Notes under the pieces: generated by a model
The model's database searches: none
What the model was told of the DNA's origin: nothing
What the model saw: only the letters and a program-made list of their open reading frames with translations
Shown here: positions 34,999 through 46,050 of the stretch, one piece after another
Layout of the letters: the number at the start of each line of letters is the position of its first letter
Position numbering within the stretch: position 1 is the stretch's first letter
Origin: Diplodia intermedia
Lineage: Eukaryota > Ascomycota > Dothideomycetes > Botryosphaeriales > Botryosphaeriaceae
Length of the DNA: 64,000 bases
Direction of reading: 5' to 3'
NCBI GenBank assembly: GCA_021495925.1
Contig: JAKEKT010000040.1
Location: 1-64,000 of the forward strand
Translations under genes and position numbers: made by a program

Positions 34999-37900
34999 AT
35001 GGGCTGGTGCAAGTTTGGCGGAGATGTGGTCAAATTCGAAGGGGAAGACAAAGAACAACGACATTCACCCGATGTTCCTCACCATGATGCATTCTGCAAT
35101 CTCTGCAGTGAGGTGTGCCCTCCCTCCATCAATCGAACGTGAACTTCTTTTCTGATCCATCCAGACAATCTACGGTACTCGCTACAGGTGCAATCAGTGC
35201 GCCGACTTCGATTCATGCCATGCCTGTTTGAGCAAAACAGGCGAGCACGGATACGACCATTTGATGCTGCCAATCATCGATCCCGACGTAGACGCACCGC
35301 CCAACCATGTGCCATTGTTCTCCACTTCCCACGATCTTGAACTCGCTTCCAGCCACAACCCTTTACATAGCAGCCCTGAAGAGGTTCTCCGCGCGACGAG
35401 CTTGGGAGACGACTTTGCCAAGACGATAGACATTTCCTGGTGGCCCCAGGATGGGCCGAGGTTCACCGACGAGCATGGCGATGTTCTCCAGAATGTCGCG
35501 CCCCCGGTACAGCTTGTGGAAGATGATAGACAAGAGACTCTGGCCGAGAGACCTCCAAGGCAAATCGTCTTTTGTCAACCCGGCGAAGAGCGGTCCGATA
35601 TGCCCGCGGATCAGATCACTTGCGTCATGTCGCCGTATTCGTTCTACGAAACGATGGTCTCGATGTTTGCAGCCATGAAGCAGACCGGAACGGTCCCGAT
35701 CCACATGTGCCCACGCATGTACGAATACACGCCACTCAGTCCCGGCCACACCATCCGAATCCTCACGCTATGGCCTGGCTCTGGAGACACCCAACTCCGT
35801 TGCGAGACGCGTGAGGTGGCGCTCGGCGAGGGCGTGTACTACGAAGCGCTGTCGTATACCTGGGGCGATCAGTCTACAGGTACATTGATCAGCTTCAACG
35901 GCCTTCTTCTCCCAATTGCCCCGAACCTGTGCAGCGCCTTGCTACACTTGCGGCTTCCGGACCGGCCGAGGAGTCTGTGGATTGATGCAGTGTGCATAAA
36001 TCAGCTGGACAACGAAGAGAAGAGCGAACAGGTACGGATGATGCGTGAGATCTATCAAGAAGCTTCAAGGGTAGTTGTGTGGCTCGGTCCCATGGAAGAT
36101 GACAGCGACGCAGCAATGGACTTGGTTACAGGCGACATTACGGCTGGGTGCGATGAGGCAGCGGTTCCCTCAGATTTCGAATTCGTCGATGATGATCAAC
36201 CTTCTCGTCCCGAAAGCAAGGGGAAACAGCCTGCCAACGAGATTACCCGGGGACGCCAACGGAATGTCAAAGTTACCGTGTCTTCTGAGTCCAGAGAACA
36301 CTCGGATGACGAACACACTCCTCGGGGCAGGCTCGAAGACGCAGAAAGTCCCGGTGAAAGAGCATGGACCGCGCTCCACGCGTTCATCCAACGGCCCTGG
36401 TGGTCACGCGCGTGGGTATTGCAGGAGTACACAGTTCCAAGACAGGAGCCCATCTTTCAATGTGGCAACCAGGTCGTAACTAGCAAAGAGCTCCAGCAAA
36501 TCTGTTCCATTCCCCCAAGAACCGCCGAAACGATTGCCAGTCTTCCCACGCCGGACTTTGTCGCCATCAGGGCAAGCTTTCGGCTCAGCCCTCTATTCAT
36601 GACACGTGACAAGTTCCAAAGGGAGGGTCACCTGGACTTGATGCGCCTCCTGCGATATAGCCTCAACACCCAAGCCACAGATCTCAGAGACAAAGTGATC
36701 GCACTACTCGGGCTCGCCTCACAACAATGCCGCAACGCGCTGGTCCCCGACTACTCCAAATCCACCACCCAAATCTACACCGAGACAGCCCGCCACATGA
36801 TCCAATCCACAGGCGACCTAAACATCCTCGCCATCAACACCGCCTCCCCCCGCGCCGCCGCCGCCGCCGACCCGCCCCTCCCCTCCTGGGTCCCCGACTG
36901 GGCGCTGCTCCCCACCCCGTCCCGGCCCCCCACCCTCCTCCAGCCATCCCTCTACCGCGCCTCGGGGCCCTACGCCGCCTACATCGGGCCACCACCGCCA
37001 TCCGACCCCACCGTCCTCGAAGCCGGCGGCATCCCCCTCGACCGCATCGCCCACGTGCTCAGCGACGATACCGCCACCACCATCGCCCCGGCGCAAGCCG
37101 GCAGCAGCACCACCACCACCGCCCTCCGCCGCACCGTCCGCGCGCTCCACGACGCCCTCCTCTCCGTCATCAGCGCGCGCGAACGCGCCGCTAGTGCTAC
37201 CACCACCCCGGCGGCCCATGACGCCCTCGCCCACGCCGACGCCCTCGCCCGCCTGCACCGCGCCGCCACGCTCCGCCTCGACCCGGACCCGCGCGTCTCG
37301 GACCAGTTCTGGCGCACGCTCGTCGCGGACGCGATGGTCGTCGCGGACGACGACCACGGAAATGTTGTCCACGGCGGCGGCGGCGGCGGTTCCTTGCTCG
37401 CCAGCCCCGCGCCCGATGGCTTCGCTGAGGTGTTTGAGATGTTTCTTTATGGGCCGAGGGGTCGTGCTCTTGATCCCGGCGACTACGGTGGACGCGGTGA
37501 CCACGGCGACCGCGGTGTGGGTGCGATGTCGTCGTCGGCGGCGGCGGCTTCGACTTCGGTCAGAGGGCCAGATGACCGCGGCGGCGGCGGCGACGACGAC
37601 GACGACGACGGTTTCGTGTCCCGCCGCACAACCGCAACCGCAACCGCAACCACCCCATTACTCTCCGACACAACAGCAACAACAACCCCCGACGCCCAAC
37701 AGCAGCACCTCCCGCCCCTCCTCGCCCCCCTCACAACCCGCATCGCCCACGTCCTCGCCTTGACCTCCTCCTCCTCCCCCTCCTCCTCCCCCTCCCCCTC
37801 CCCCCAGCACCGCCGCCGACTCTTCGTCACCGAAGGCGGACGTCTAGGCATCGGGCCAGCGGGGTGCGCGGCGGGCGACGTGGTGGCCGTGCTGATGGGA

Positions 37901-38122
37901 GGGGAGATGCCGTTTTTGCTGCGGGAACACGAGGGGGACGACGGGAAAAAAACTGGCCTGGTGAGGTTGGTCGGGGAGGCGTATGTGCACGGCGTCATGC
38001 GGGGGGAGGTGGTGGAGGGTTTGCCGTTGCCGTCGCCGCGGCGGCCCGGGGAGGGGGAGGGGGAGGGGGAGGGGGAGGGGGAGGGGTTGGAGGCGTGGTT
38101 GGTTGTTTTTCGGATTTGTTGA
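34999..38122 (+). CDS. HET-domain protein with N-terminal ZZ zinc finger
   Basis: Exons 34999-35112 and 35165-38122 (52-nt phase-0 intron) give 1023 residues. An N-terminal ZZ finger spans the junction: FCNLCSETIYGTRYRCNQC followed by DFDSCHACL and the His pair GEHGYDHL. At about residue 265 begins a full HET domain: YYEALSYTWGDQ, then RSLWIDAVCINQLDNEEKSEQV and VVVWLGPMEDDSDAAMDL. Later comes RPWWSRAWVLQEYTV. HET domains mediate allorecognition cell death between incompatible strains, while ZZ fingers bind proteins or modified N termini. The pairing occurs in other ascomycetes; whether this copy acts in incompatibility is not known. The C-terminal third contains low-complexity Ala/Ser/Thr, Gly/Asp and Glu-Gly repeats, so frame errors or hidden introns there cannot be excluded. 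The end (AWLVVFRIC) is a normal domain-like finish. Confidence 0.88.
38048..38086 (+). repeat. G-rich hexanucleotide repeat inside the HET gene
   Basis: Tandem GAGGGG units encode alternating Gly-Glu near the C terminus. More than four runs of four or more G lie in 39 bases on the coding strand, enough for a potential G-quadruplex. Confidence 0.85.
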
Positions 38123-38448
38123 TCTGGGGGGAGGCGGTGGTGTGGGATGGGATGTTGTGCGTCGGTGCTGGGGTCTCGTTTGTTGGTGCCTGTGATGGTT
38201 GGTCTGGTGCGGTGGATAGCTGGATGTGCTGCGGTGCTTGACGCTTGGGGAATGCTGTCTGTTGGCTCTCATGGTATGGTTGCCGACGGATTCATGGCGA
38301 ATGGGAGTTTCCCTTTGCGCGCTGCTATTTTCTAGGCCTGCTACCGTGGTTGCGACCATAAGCATTCATTGTTACACTGCACACAATTAACATTATGGGA
38401 TAATTCGCACGCTGCGACTCTGAAGCAGGTTGTCCAAAGTCCGCCGTA
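38123..38448. other. Convergent intergenic region
   Basis: 3' regions of the HET gene (plus) and the hydrolase gene (minus). Nothing else seen. Confidence 0.5.
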
Positions 38449-39690
38449 TCAGCCTCTGTCTTTTCCCAATTGAGCAATCCTCTCGAACACAACCTTCAGG
38501 GCACCTTTCTTCTGATCAATGAGCACGGAGTCATGGTTCGCCTCCGGAAACGTCGAGGTAGCAAAGTCAACCTTCCCCTTCACCTCATCGCTTTGCCAGC
38601 ATTGCTCAAAGTACTGCTGTCCGCCCTTGGCGATCATAATATCCGAGCCCGCGAAGAACGCTTCGACACTCAGCCTCGCCGCATTCGGTTCGCGACTGCC
38701 AAGCGCTGATTCGTTGTCGGCTATCTTGCGGGTGCAGCTCGAGTAATCCGCCGCCTCTCCCCAGTCGGCATCGTCGCACTTGCGGAGGCAAAGCTTCGCT
38801 TCCTCGTTCGCGCCCGTCATGCTCTCTGCGAATTGGTACTTGCACGACAGCGTCTCGATGAGCTTGGCCGTGTCTTTGTCAACGCCGTATTGCTCGGACG
38901 GCGTGGTGGAAGTTGACGTCTCTGCGCTGGGGACATCGGTGCCGGCGGGGGAAGAGAGCAGCGCCGCTGTTGACGAGATGACGCCTCCGGACCAAGACGC
39001 GCTGGGCATGATCTTGTTGTTGATGAAGGCGTTGAGACCGGCCCAGGAGTCGAGCAGGTTGGTTGGGAGTTTGGCGGCCATTGTGGTAAGAGTCGCGCCC
39101 GAGTGGGCGGTCGGTACCCAAGGCGCTATCACTGTTGTCAGCTTCGCCCTAGGGGGATATGATCCAACAATTTGGCACGAACCCAAGAATGCGACATAGG
39201 GTGCCTTGGGGTCGAGGAGGGAGCGGTGGTGGAATAATGTGTTGAGCGTGTACACGGTCCCAGCCGAATGCGTCACCATGGCAACATGCTTGACGTCGAG
39301 TCGCTGCAGCAGAGCTGGGACTGTTTCGAGCCAGATGCGCATGCGAATATCGATGGGTACTGGTGTCGAGCCTCCGAAGGCCGGTCTATTCTACGCTCAG
39401 CTGGAGCCATTCTCGGCAGAGAGTGCCACTTGGGCATACCTATCGACACATATAACCCTTACGCCGCAGTCTCGTGCTAGCTTGTCAAAATGCAAAGAAC
39501 TCCATCGTGTACCAAACATCGGGCCGATGAAAAGAATGGCCGGAAGGCTGACGTCATCGAAATTCGTCGTCGTCGAATATGTGACCTTAAGCTTCGAATG
39601 GTTTGTCGTTTCCGGAAGCCATAGCGCTTGGTGGAAGTGATTCGTGCATACTGTGCGGATTGCTTTGTCCTCTGGTGAGTGGGATGTCAT
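38449..39690 (-). CDS. Alpha/beta-hydrolase fold protein
   Basis: Three exons (39690-39440, 39385-39183, 39125-38449) give 376 residues. Exon 1 carries PAILFIGPMFGTRW, the oxyanion-side strand and loop, and ends VICVDR. Exon 2 continues PAFGGSTPV, the usual DRPGxGxS-like turn, then VAMVTHSAGT with the nucleophile Ser in an H-S-A-G elbow. The second intron (57 nt, in frame without stops) is supported because its removal gives VAFLAPWVPTAHSG, the family pattern; leaving it in would insert 19 unrelated residues. The catalytic His is probably in ANHDSVL near the C terminus. The protein lacks a signal peptide, suggesting an intracellular esterase or lipase-like enzyme of unknown substrate. Confidence 0.85.
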
Positions 39691-40054
39691 TGCTAAAGGG
39701 AGAGGAGACGGGCTGGGTTTCGACGAGAGCAGGATGCTGCTTCCTTTTGCGGGGCTCTGCTGACTCTAGGCAACAACATGCGCGAGCCTCGGTAAGCAGC
39801 GCCACAGGGGTCACCGAGCTATCTACCCAATAGTATATCGTACGACTATCGTACATTTCTATTCCTGTTCGTTGTAACGGTAGGCTCCTTCTGCTAAACT
39901 TCGGAGTCATGGAGATTCGGTCAGTATAGGAATCAGACCACTGGGGCTATTTGATCCTCCCATAAATCATGTGCTTTCTATTATTTTACACGCTCTGTCC
40001 CTTTACGGCGTACTTTGTTGCTTCCATATTACATATCCTTCCCATAACACCGAC
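39691..40054. other. Intergenic region
   Basis: Promoter side of the hydrolase and 3' region of the DUF1593 gene. No gene seen. The bases next to 40055 belong to the segment repeated in inverted orientation at about 43590-43745. Confidence 0.5.
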
Positions 40055-41652
40055 TCAAGCAATAGGCTTGAGGATGATCCGCCTGTACGCCGTCAAGCTC
40101 ATCGGCCGCGCATCCTTGACATCCAACACAACATGAATCGTCTGCAACACACCAAAAGTCAGCAAAAAGCCCGCACATGCAAGCACACGACCCCAGACAA
40201 CACAAACACTCACCAAGTTATCCATCGGCGTGACCTGCACGAGCCCGCCACTCTCATCCAACGGGGCAATCGTCACGTTCGGCGACACGCGGGGCGTGTC
40301 GCCCTCGAGGCGCATCGACGGCTCGCGGTAATGCCACCAGGCGTACGCCAGCTCATCTCCATCAGGATCCCACGACGCGGCCGCGGCATCCAGCACGACC
40401 GACTCGCCGAGGCGGTACTCGACCTCGAGCGGGGCGAAGCCGCACGACCCGTTGACGACGGCGACGGGATGGTGGTTCGCGTCGTCCGCGCTCGCGCTCA
40501 CGCTCCACGCCATGCGCGCGGCGAAGTCGAACTGGAAGGCCTGGCGCCACCGCCAGATGCTGGCGTACTTGGAGAAGAAGGTGTCGTTGTTGGCGCCGAC
40601 GGCGAAGTCGGCCGCGTCGCTGTACGTCGCCGTCTCGCCCGACGCGTCGGCGGCGATGTAGCGCCCGCCCCAGCCGCCCCACTCCGGGTGCTCGGGCGCG
40701 TTGAGCCCGTTGGGCAGCAGCCCCAGGAAGGACGGCGTGTCGCCCTCCATGATGTACGTGAAGTTCGGGTAGTGCGAACCGAGCGTGCCCAGGCGGATGT
40801 TGGTCTGCAGCCAGCTGTTCGTCACGAGGGAGGTGTCGGGCCCGCCTTTGTCGAAGGGGCGGAGGGCTTCGCCGGAGATGCCCTGTGGAGGGGTGACGTT
40901 GTCGTTAGTTTTCAGGTCTTTCGGTTGGTGCTTAGGTGTGGGGAGGAGTTGCTTACGATCCAAGTGGGGATGGAGTACTCGCTGAAGCCGTGGATGGAGA
41001 CGATGTAGAAGAGGGTGGGGAAGTTCCAGCGGATCCACGGCCCGGCGTTGTCCTGGTCGGAGATGGAGTAGACGCGCAGCTTGCGCACAAAGGCGGCGAC
41101 GTCGTCGGGGCTGCGCTCCAGCTGCACCTGGTTCAGCGCCTCGGCGAGCACGTTGGCGCCGCCCCACGCGAGCACCCAGAGCGGCTCTTCGGACGCGTCG
41201 ACGCCGGCGATCAGCGCGGTCGAGGCGTTGCTGGGCGCGGCCTCCTTGAGGGCCGCGAGCCCGTACACTGGGTGGCCGACGACGACTCTGGCGAGCAGGT
41301 CGGCGGCAGGCGGGTAGGCGCCGGCGGCGGGCACGTTGGCGTTGAGGTTGTCGACGACGTCGCCGTAGCCGTGGATGACGTCGAGGATGGTGGGCGTGTC
41401 GACCGAGTCGTTCTTCCACGTCGAGGTGACGCCGGCGATGTTGACGATTTGCAGCTCGTTGGCGTGGGTCAGCAGGCGCACCAGGCTCATCTGGTCGTCG
41501 GGCTCGTTGGAGATGTCGGTCATGACGAAGATGCGCGTCTTGTTCTCGAAGCGTGCATTCTCGCACACGCCCGTCTGCAGCGCGGCATGGGCCAGGCTGG
41601 CGCTGAGGCACAGCAGGCCCGTCAGCCTGGGGAGGAGTGAGGCACCGATCAT
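40055..41652 (-). CDS. Secreted DUF1593 / Sde182-like nucleoside-hydrolase-fold protein
   Basis: Exons 41652-40957, 40882-40214 and 40141-40055, all phase 0, encode 483 residues. The start ATG opens a signal peptide (MIGASLLPRLTGLLCLSASL). The first half has RIFVMTDISNEPDDQMSLVR, an acidic cluster resembling the Asp-rich active site of nucleoside hydrolases, and later WVLAWGGANVLAEAL and YSISDQDNAGPWIRWNFP. The second half (GGRYIAADASGETATY, SWDPDGDELAYAWW, then PRVSPNVTI) is the beta-rich C-terminal domain of the family, named after the bacterial cellulose-binding Sde182. Enzymatic activity is not established for fungal members; extracellular carbohydrate-related action is inferred. Its last exon is duplicated, inverted, 3.5 kb away. 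Confidence 0.9.
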
Positions 41653-43229
41653 GGCTTTGGCCTTGAGGAGCACGCTGCTGGGCCAATTGTCGGGGTCCGG
41701 GGATCTATTTGTAGGCCATGGCGACTCATGGCGGCGGCCATTGTCGACGCAGTTCGGCACCGAAGACAGCGGGTGAGAAAGGATGCTTAGCCCAAGAGAG
41801 ACGCAGGCCCGGGCAGCTGTAAAGCACGGCAGTGAGCAGATCCCTGGGCGCAAGGAACATCCAGTCGCGAATCTTGTGGTGAGCTCACCGTGCGGAGGAT
41901 CGACGCTGCTCCCCGCGATTGCGGAGTGCATAACCGACAAGGGCGCCACGCGCAGCCCGAAAGGGCAGCTGGAGCCACCACGGTCCGAAAGGGTCAAGTT
42001 AAGCGCCGGCAAAACACTGAAGGTTCTTCACAGATGCCGACAGCCAAATGAGGCGCTCCACATCCAGCAGCATCACGGCGTCCCCGCTCGCACCCGCAGA
42101 CCGGTTTCCGCGCCATGCCGGGGTGTTGGAGCTCCTGGACTCCGGGATCGTGTGACGGGTGGGCCGGGATACGGAGAGAGCCGGTTTCGGCATCGCGGCG
42201 GTCTGGGCGTCGTCACCGCGCGGGCTTGACTATGCACACGAGCGGATTGGCGGCGGTAGGTGAGAACATTGAGAAGGTATAAGAGCAGAGCGGGCGATGC
42301 GTCGGCGCGGTGGTACCGACGATGAGGGCTGATGTTTACTTACCCCGGATTTTGGTTGTCGCAGGACAAGGAACCAAACAGCGGGAGTGCACCATCCGAC
42401 TGGGCCCAGCACTGCCGGACTTGTGCCGCTGTGCTCCGCTCCGGGCTCCAGCTCCTCCACCTCACTCGGTCGGCTCTTTCCCCGGCAATTGCCCCTCTTT
42501 CAGAAATCAACATCTCCTCATTCTCTCGATCGAAGCACCGTCTCTGCCCACTACACTGGAGCAGCACCTGCCCTGGCCGAGTCGGACCTGGCTGCCGCAT
42601 GCCAGCTCAATCCGACGCCGAAATCCGATCCCGTCTGCCCAACCACGCTCGATCCTTCTCCGCATTTTACCCGACCGACTGCCCTGGTCCATGCCGGATC
42701 AGCTGCCCAACCTGCCTTCCTGGTCCTTGCCGCGCCGATATTAAGCTCGACATTTCTTGCTCCACACTACTTGGCCACGATCGAGAGAATAAAGCACCCA
42801 CCAACTCATTCGGGCCTTGTTCCCCCGAACCGCCCGCTGGGGACCTTTGCCGTCGCATGCCTTCAACTCTTCGAAGCGATAAACCCCGCCAAAAGCTTCT
42901 ACTTCTTGGTGCTCGTGAGCATGACAAAACTGCAATACGGTGAGCTCGGGTAATACTAATACGACACGTCGCCCCACCCCGATCAAGTATTCCACTTTGC
43001 CCCTCCACGACATTTAGATAACCCACCGCCCGACCGGGCTTTGGCCGATGCGACCTCACGGCATCTCACGGAATTGTTGCTGAGTTTCTGGCTAGCATTT
43101 GCTTGGAATTTTCCAGGGTAATATCGAACATGCAAATCCAAGTACATCAAAAATCTGCTGGAAAATTCATAACACTTCAGGGACAATCGACGTCAGAAGG
43201 AATGTAAAAAGAAGCAAACCAACCAAAAG
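41653..43229. other. Intergenic region with overlapping open frames
   Basis: Upstream of the DUF1593 gene. At 42310-42953 all three plus frames are open for long stretches, which reflects low stop density rather than a defined protein; no frame shows a motif. A sequence at about 42934-42990 looks like an intron start (GGTGAGC) with a TACTAATAC branch box, so a non-coding or 5'-UTR transcript is possible. No other feature. Confidence 0.35.
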
Positions 43230-43590
43230 TCAAAGATGGATCCACCCTAGGGAATACGCGGCTATGTATGTTGCTTCACCTGCTGTTCCATGTAAAAGCA
43301 GAAGAGGTATTGCGCCACGCTCGATAATTGCTGCCAGCTCTTTGGGATCCGTACCTTCCAACCCGCAATCATTTTTGGTTCGTTCACAGGTACGACTGTG
43401 CCGCAGCTTGTAGTCTTTATCATTCTCCACGTGGGTGCGCCTGCAGGTGTCCTTTGTGCATTCCTTATGGTTCTGACCACGAAAGGGTTGCAGTGAGTAT
43501 GCAGCAAGTAATCCGGTTGTGTTGCCGCCGAACTGGCCTTGCAGAACATGAAGAGTCTTGGAGCACCACTCGTCCTCTATTTTCTCTTTG
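43230..43590 (-). pseudogene. Relic of a HET-domain gene (N-terminal part)
   Basis: A minus-strand frame of about 120 residues reads DEWCSKTLHVLQGQFGG, then CTKDTCRRTHV, KDYKLRHSRTC and ELAAIIERGAIPLLLL, ending ATYIAAYSLGW and a stop. This order matches the Cys/His-rich segment before the HET core in one class of HET proteins: CT...C, Y..RH...C, a short G.IPL strand, then the Y.A.SH.W start of the domain. It lacks a start codon context and stops where the HET core should begin. Upstream it runs straight into the inverted DUF1593 exon copy, so it is a fragment. The assignment rests on pattern memory of the family, without an alignment. Confidence 0.5.
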
Positions 43591-43745
43591 ATGTGCCTTT
43601 GCTGACTTTTTTGTGTGTTGCAGACCATTCATGTTGTGTTGGAGGTCAAGGATGCGCGGCCGATGAGCTTGACGGCGTACAGGCGGATCATTCTTAAGCC
43701 TGTTGCTTGAGTCGGGTTGACTGGGAAGATATGTAATGGAGACAA
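43590..43745 (+). pseudogene. Inverted duplicate of the last DUF1593 exon
   Basis: The 87-base exon at 43624-43710 encodes the same 28-residue tail as 40141-40055 (contains DARPMSLTAYRRIILKP), including the stop. It is preceded by the same intron end (GTGTGTTGCAG) and followed by about 35 bases of similar 3' UTR. Only five bases differ in the exon; three are silent and two are conservative (Asp/Glu, Ile/Val). No upstream exons of the gene are present on this strand, so it cannot make a DUF1593 protein. Confidence 0.85.
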
Positions 43746-44689
43746 ACCTATATAAAGTTTTACTTAATGACGACGTGTCGTGTGCGAAGCATTCAGCCGT
43801 CATCCTAACATGACTCTTCGACACGTTCTCTCATAGAAAGAGCGAACACACGTGGATTGCTGACATGGAATATTTGCACATGAAGCGGTATTACGGGACA
43901 AAACACACGGAACTTGAGAAAGCACATGCTATGTCAAAACGGTGCCTCAGGCTCCACAAATACTCCCAGCACAGCAACGAGTAATATGTAGTCGCTGTGT
44001 AGCGCGGCGGAGATGAGAAAACTATGGGTGGAGAGGCTAGAGGGCGGAGCTTAAGTGCACAGCCCGATAGACAAGCAATTTGGGCAACTCCAGAGAACTT
44101 TCCCGACGGTAGGCTATCACTTGTCACTCCGCAAATCAGTCAAGCCTTGTCTGCTCGAAATGTATTTTATCTGCCTTGCGACAGTACAGAGCCTCTTATG
44201 ACTCACTATACTCATCAATGGGGACGGATGGTAAGGCTGACTTCAAACATTGAAAATTTCCGGTTACCTGGCTAGTGGATGCGGCAAGCAGGCTGCATGC
44301 TGCGGGTCCCCACGCGGGCATAGCCGCCGTTAGGTATCCATAGTAGCGGGGCAATGCGAGGCTGATCTGCAAGGAATCATCTTAAGACAGCGCGCCAAAT
44401 TTGCCTTGGATGGCAACTTGTACAATTCGTGGACTTGAGGCACCAATAATGTTCTGCCTCAACCGCAAGAGTTGAGGCGCATAAGTTGCTGCGCACGATA
44501 GGGAGATGCACCATAGATACCCTCCACTTCCGGTGAGCGATTTTAGCCTTGATCCCTTCAACGTCTTATTGACCAGTCGCGTTGTGCCACAGATGCTCAG
44601 CCCTACCCTCTAAATATGTCGACTCGAGTGAGTATCAGGCCGTTTGAACAATGCCAGCCACCATTGCCTTTGGAATATGACAGAATCTG
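43746..44689. other. Intergenic region
   Basis: Short random ORFs only (for instance 44024-44275). No repeat or RNA gene recognised. Right part is the 3' region of the gene at 44690-45324. Confidence 0.4.
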
Positions 44690-45324
44690 CTACAAAGTGC
44701 CAATAGACGTGGCTCTGAGGATGTATGTTGAGGCGCATGTAGGCGGAGTTGCTTGTAATTCGCAAGGGAAAGGATCCGCGCAGTCCGCAACCCCTTGGCA
44801 CGTGAATCCGGGGCAGCCCCAGCTGCAGGTTGCCGTCCACGATGCATGCGCATCAGGCTCTGTTACTGTGTATGTTTGGGTTCCGGCAACAGCATTGCTG
44901 CCAGTCAGGGTGGTGGTGACGGTACGAGAGACGGTTTCTGTCGCTCGTGCCGTTGGCGTAGATGGTGTTTGAGGTGGCGCAGCTGACGTTGTGTTCCTAT
45001 GGTCGCGCAGAGTCTATTAGCTCATTTCATGTCGCTGTAAAAGAGGAGTTGGTGCATATGCTTGGCTTGCTCCTCTTCCCGACGTTTTGGTAGCACTATC
45101 GGTAGGACGGTAGAAAGCACCACGACGATAACAATGATAATGCCGCCGCCAATCAAGGGCTCCCGTAACATTTTCCCATTGAAGTTTGTGCAGCAGGCAA
45201 AATGCTGCAGCTGGGCTCTTTCGTTCCGGTTTGCCTGTCTGCTTTCTATGTCTCCATTGGCTCGATTTTCACTGCGGTCGAGTCTCTGCAGTGAGGTAGA
45301 TGTAGGGTTGTCAGTATTCGACAT
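44690..45324 (-). CDS. Small single-pass membrane protein with Thr-rich stalk and Cys-rich end
   Basis: Exon 1 (45324-45071) starts MSNTDNPTSTSLQRLDRSEN and holds a Cys pair (HFACCTN) followed by REPLIGGGIIIVIVVVLS, a clear membrane helix ending in a basic stop-transfer (KRREE). Exon 2 (44996-44690) reads on as a Thr-rich stalk (TVSRTVTTTLTGSN) and a compact Cys module: TCSWGCPGFTCQGVADCADP, then FPCEL and PTCAS. Joining them needs a GC-AG intron (GA then GCAAGC; 74 nt; branch GCTAAT), which is in phase and yields 186 residues; no GT donor fits. The architecture (short tail, Cys pair, one helix, Thr stalk, Cys end) recalls small fungal surface proteins. Function unknown. If the intron is wrong, exon 1 alone would end after KHMHQLLFYSDMK. 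Confidence 0.5.
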
Positions 45325-45643
45325 TAGCTGGCGATCAATTAAGCTCAGGTTGCGCGTACTGCAGATGTTAGCTGCATAGTTGAATGGCCACACTTATAAC
45401 AGTCGCATCAGGCAACTGTTCGTGGCATGTCAGGCGACCAGACCAGTCATCGACTGCCCAGGCAAGAAGGCGCATCCTGAGGCGGATTTCTACATCCAGC
45501 CATGGCTTCAGGAAGTACGCTAGCGGCCTCTGTAGCCCTACACGCTGTACGCACTAGGACACCTGGCTAAATCGATGTTACTACTTCAAGAGTATATGCG
45601 CTGAGAACAGAGGAAACATCCCAATATATGATATACGACAGTG
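45325..45643. other. Intergenic region
   Basis: Upstream side of the small membrane protein gene. No gene or repeat recognised. Confidence 0.45.
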
Positions 45644-45748
45644 CTATTCTGTGGGGATTTCTTCGTAGGGGTGGATGGGATTGGTGATGAGGTGGGTATA
45701 GATGCGGTTGCGAAGTTCGCCTGGGATGGCGAAGAGGTGGAAATGCAT
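45644..45748 (-). pseudogene. Truncated 2EXR-family relic
   Basis: A 34-codon frame reads MHFHLFAIPGELRNRIYTHL, then ITNPIHPYEEIPTE and a stop. IPGELRNRIY is the diagnostic 2EXR start, and THLITNP matches THALTDP of the intact gene at 5669-6930. The rest of the domain is missing. The frame is open and begins with ATG, so a tiny peptide could be made, but a decayed gene copy is more likely. Confidence 0.6.
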
Positions 45749-46050
45749 GGTTGTTGGCGCCTTCGCGGTCGCTATGGGTCGAGAAACCGCTGGGTTGGAC
45801 CAAGCTGGGCTGAGGTTTCTCAAGTGTTATCCACTCGTGGTTGTGTTTTGTCTGCGGACTATTGAGCGGCGTTGTCTTGTTGCCGCGCTGGGGGAGAGGG
45901 AAATATGGGCTTGGCACGGCAGTCACTGCCGCAGGAAGGGGAGCCGAAGCATTACTACTGGCTGATAACTGTAACTAATGGTCTGCTCAAGTACACAGAC
46001 CACATCGGGATTTGAATAACGTACAGGGTTGCCGGGACAGTGTCGCGCAT
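45749..46050. other. Intergenic region
   Basis: No gene recognised. A minus-strand Pro-rich frame crosses it but overlaps the 2EXR relic in another frame and has no motif. Confidence 0.4.

Noticed and set aside
42332..42953. Overlapping ORFs of 188 and 203 codons
   Set aside because: All plus frames are open together, with Pro/Ser/Cys-rich random-looking products and no motif; kept only as a note in the intergenic entry.
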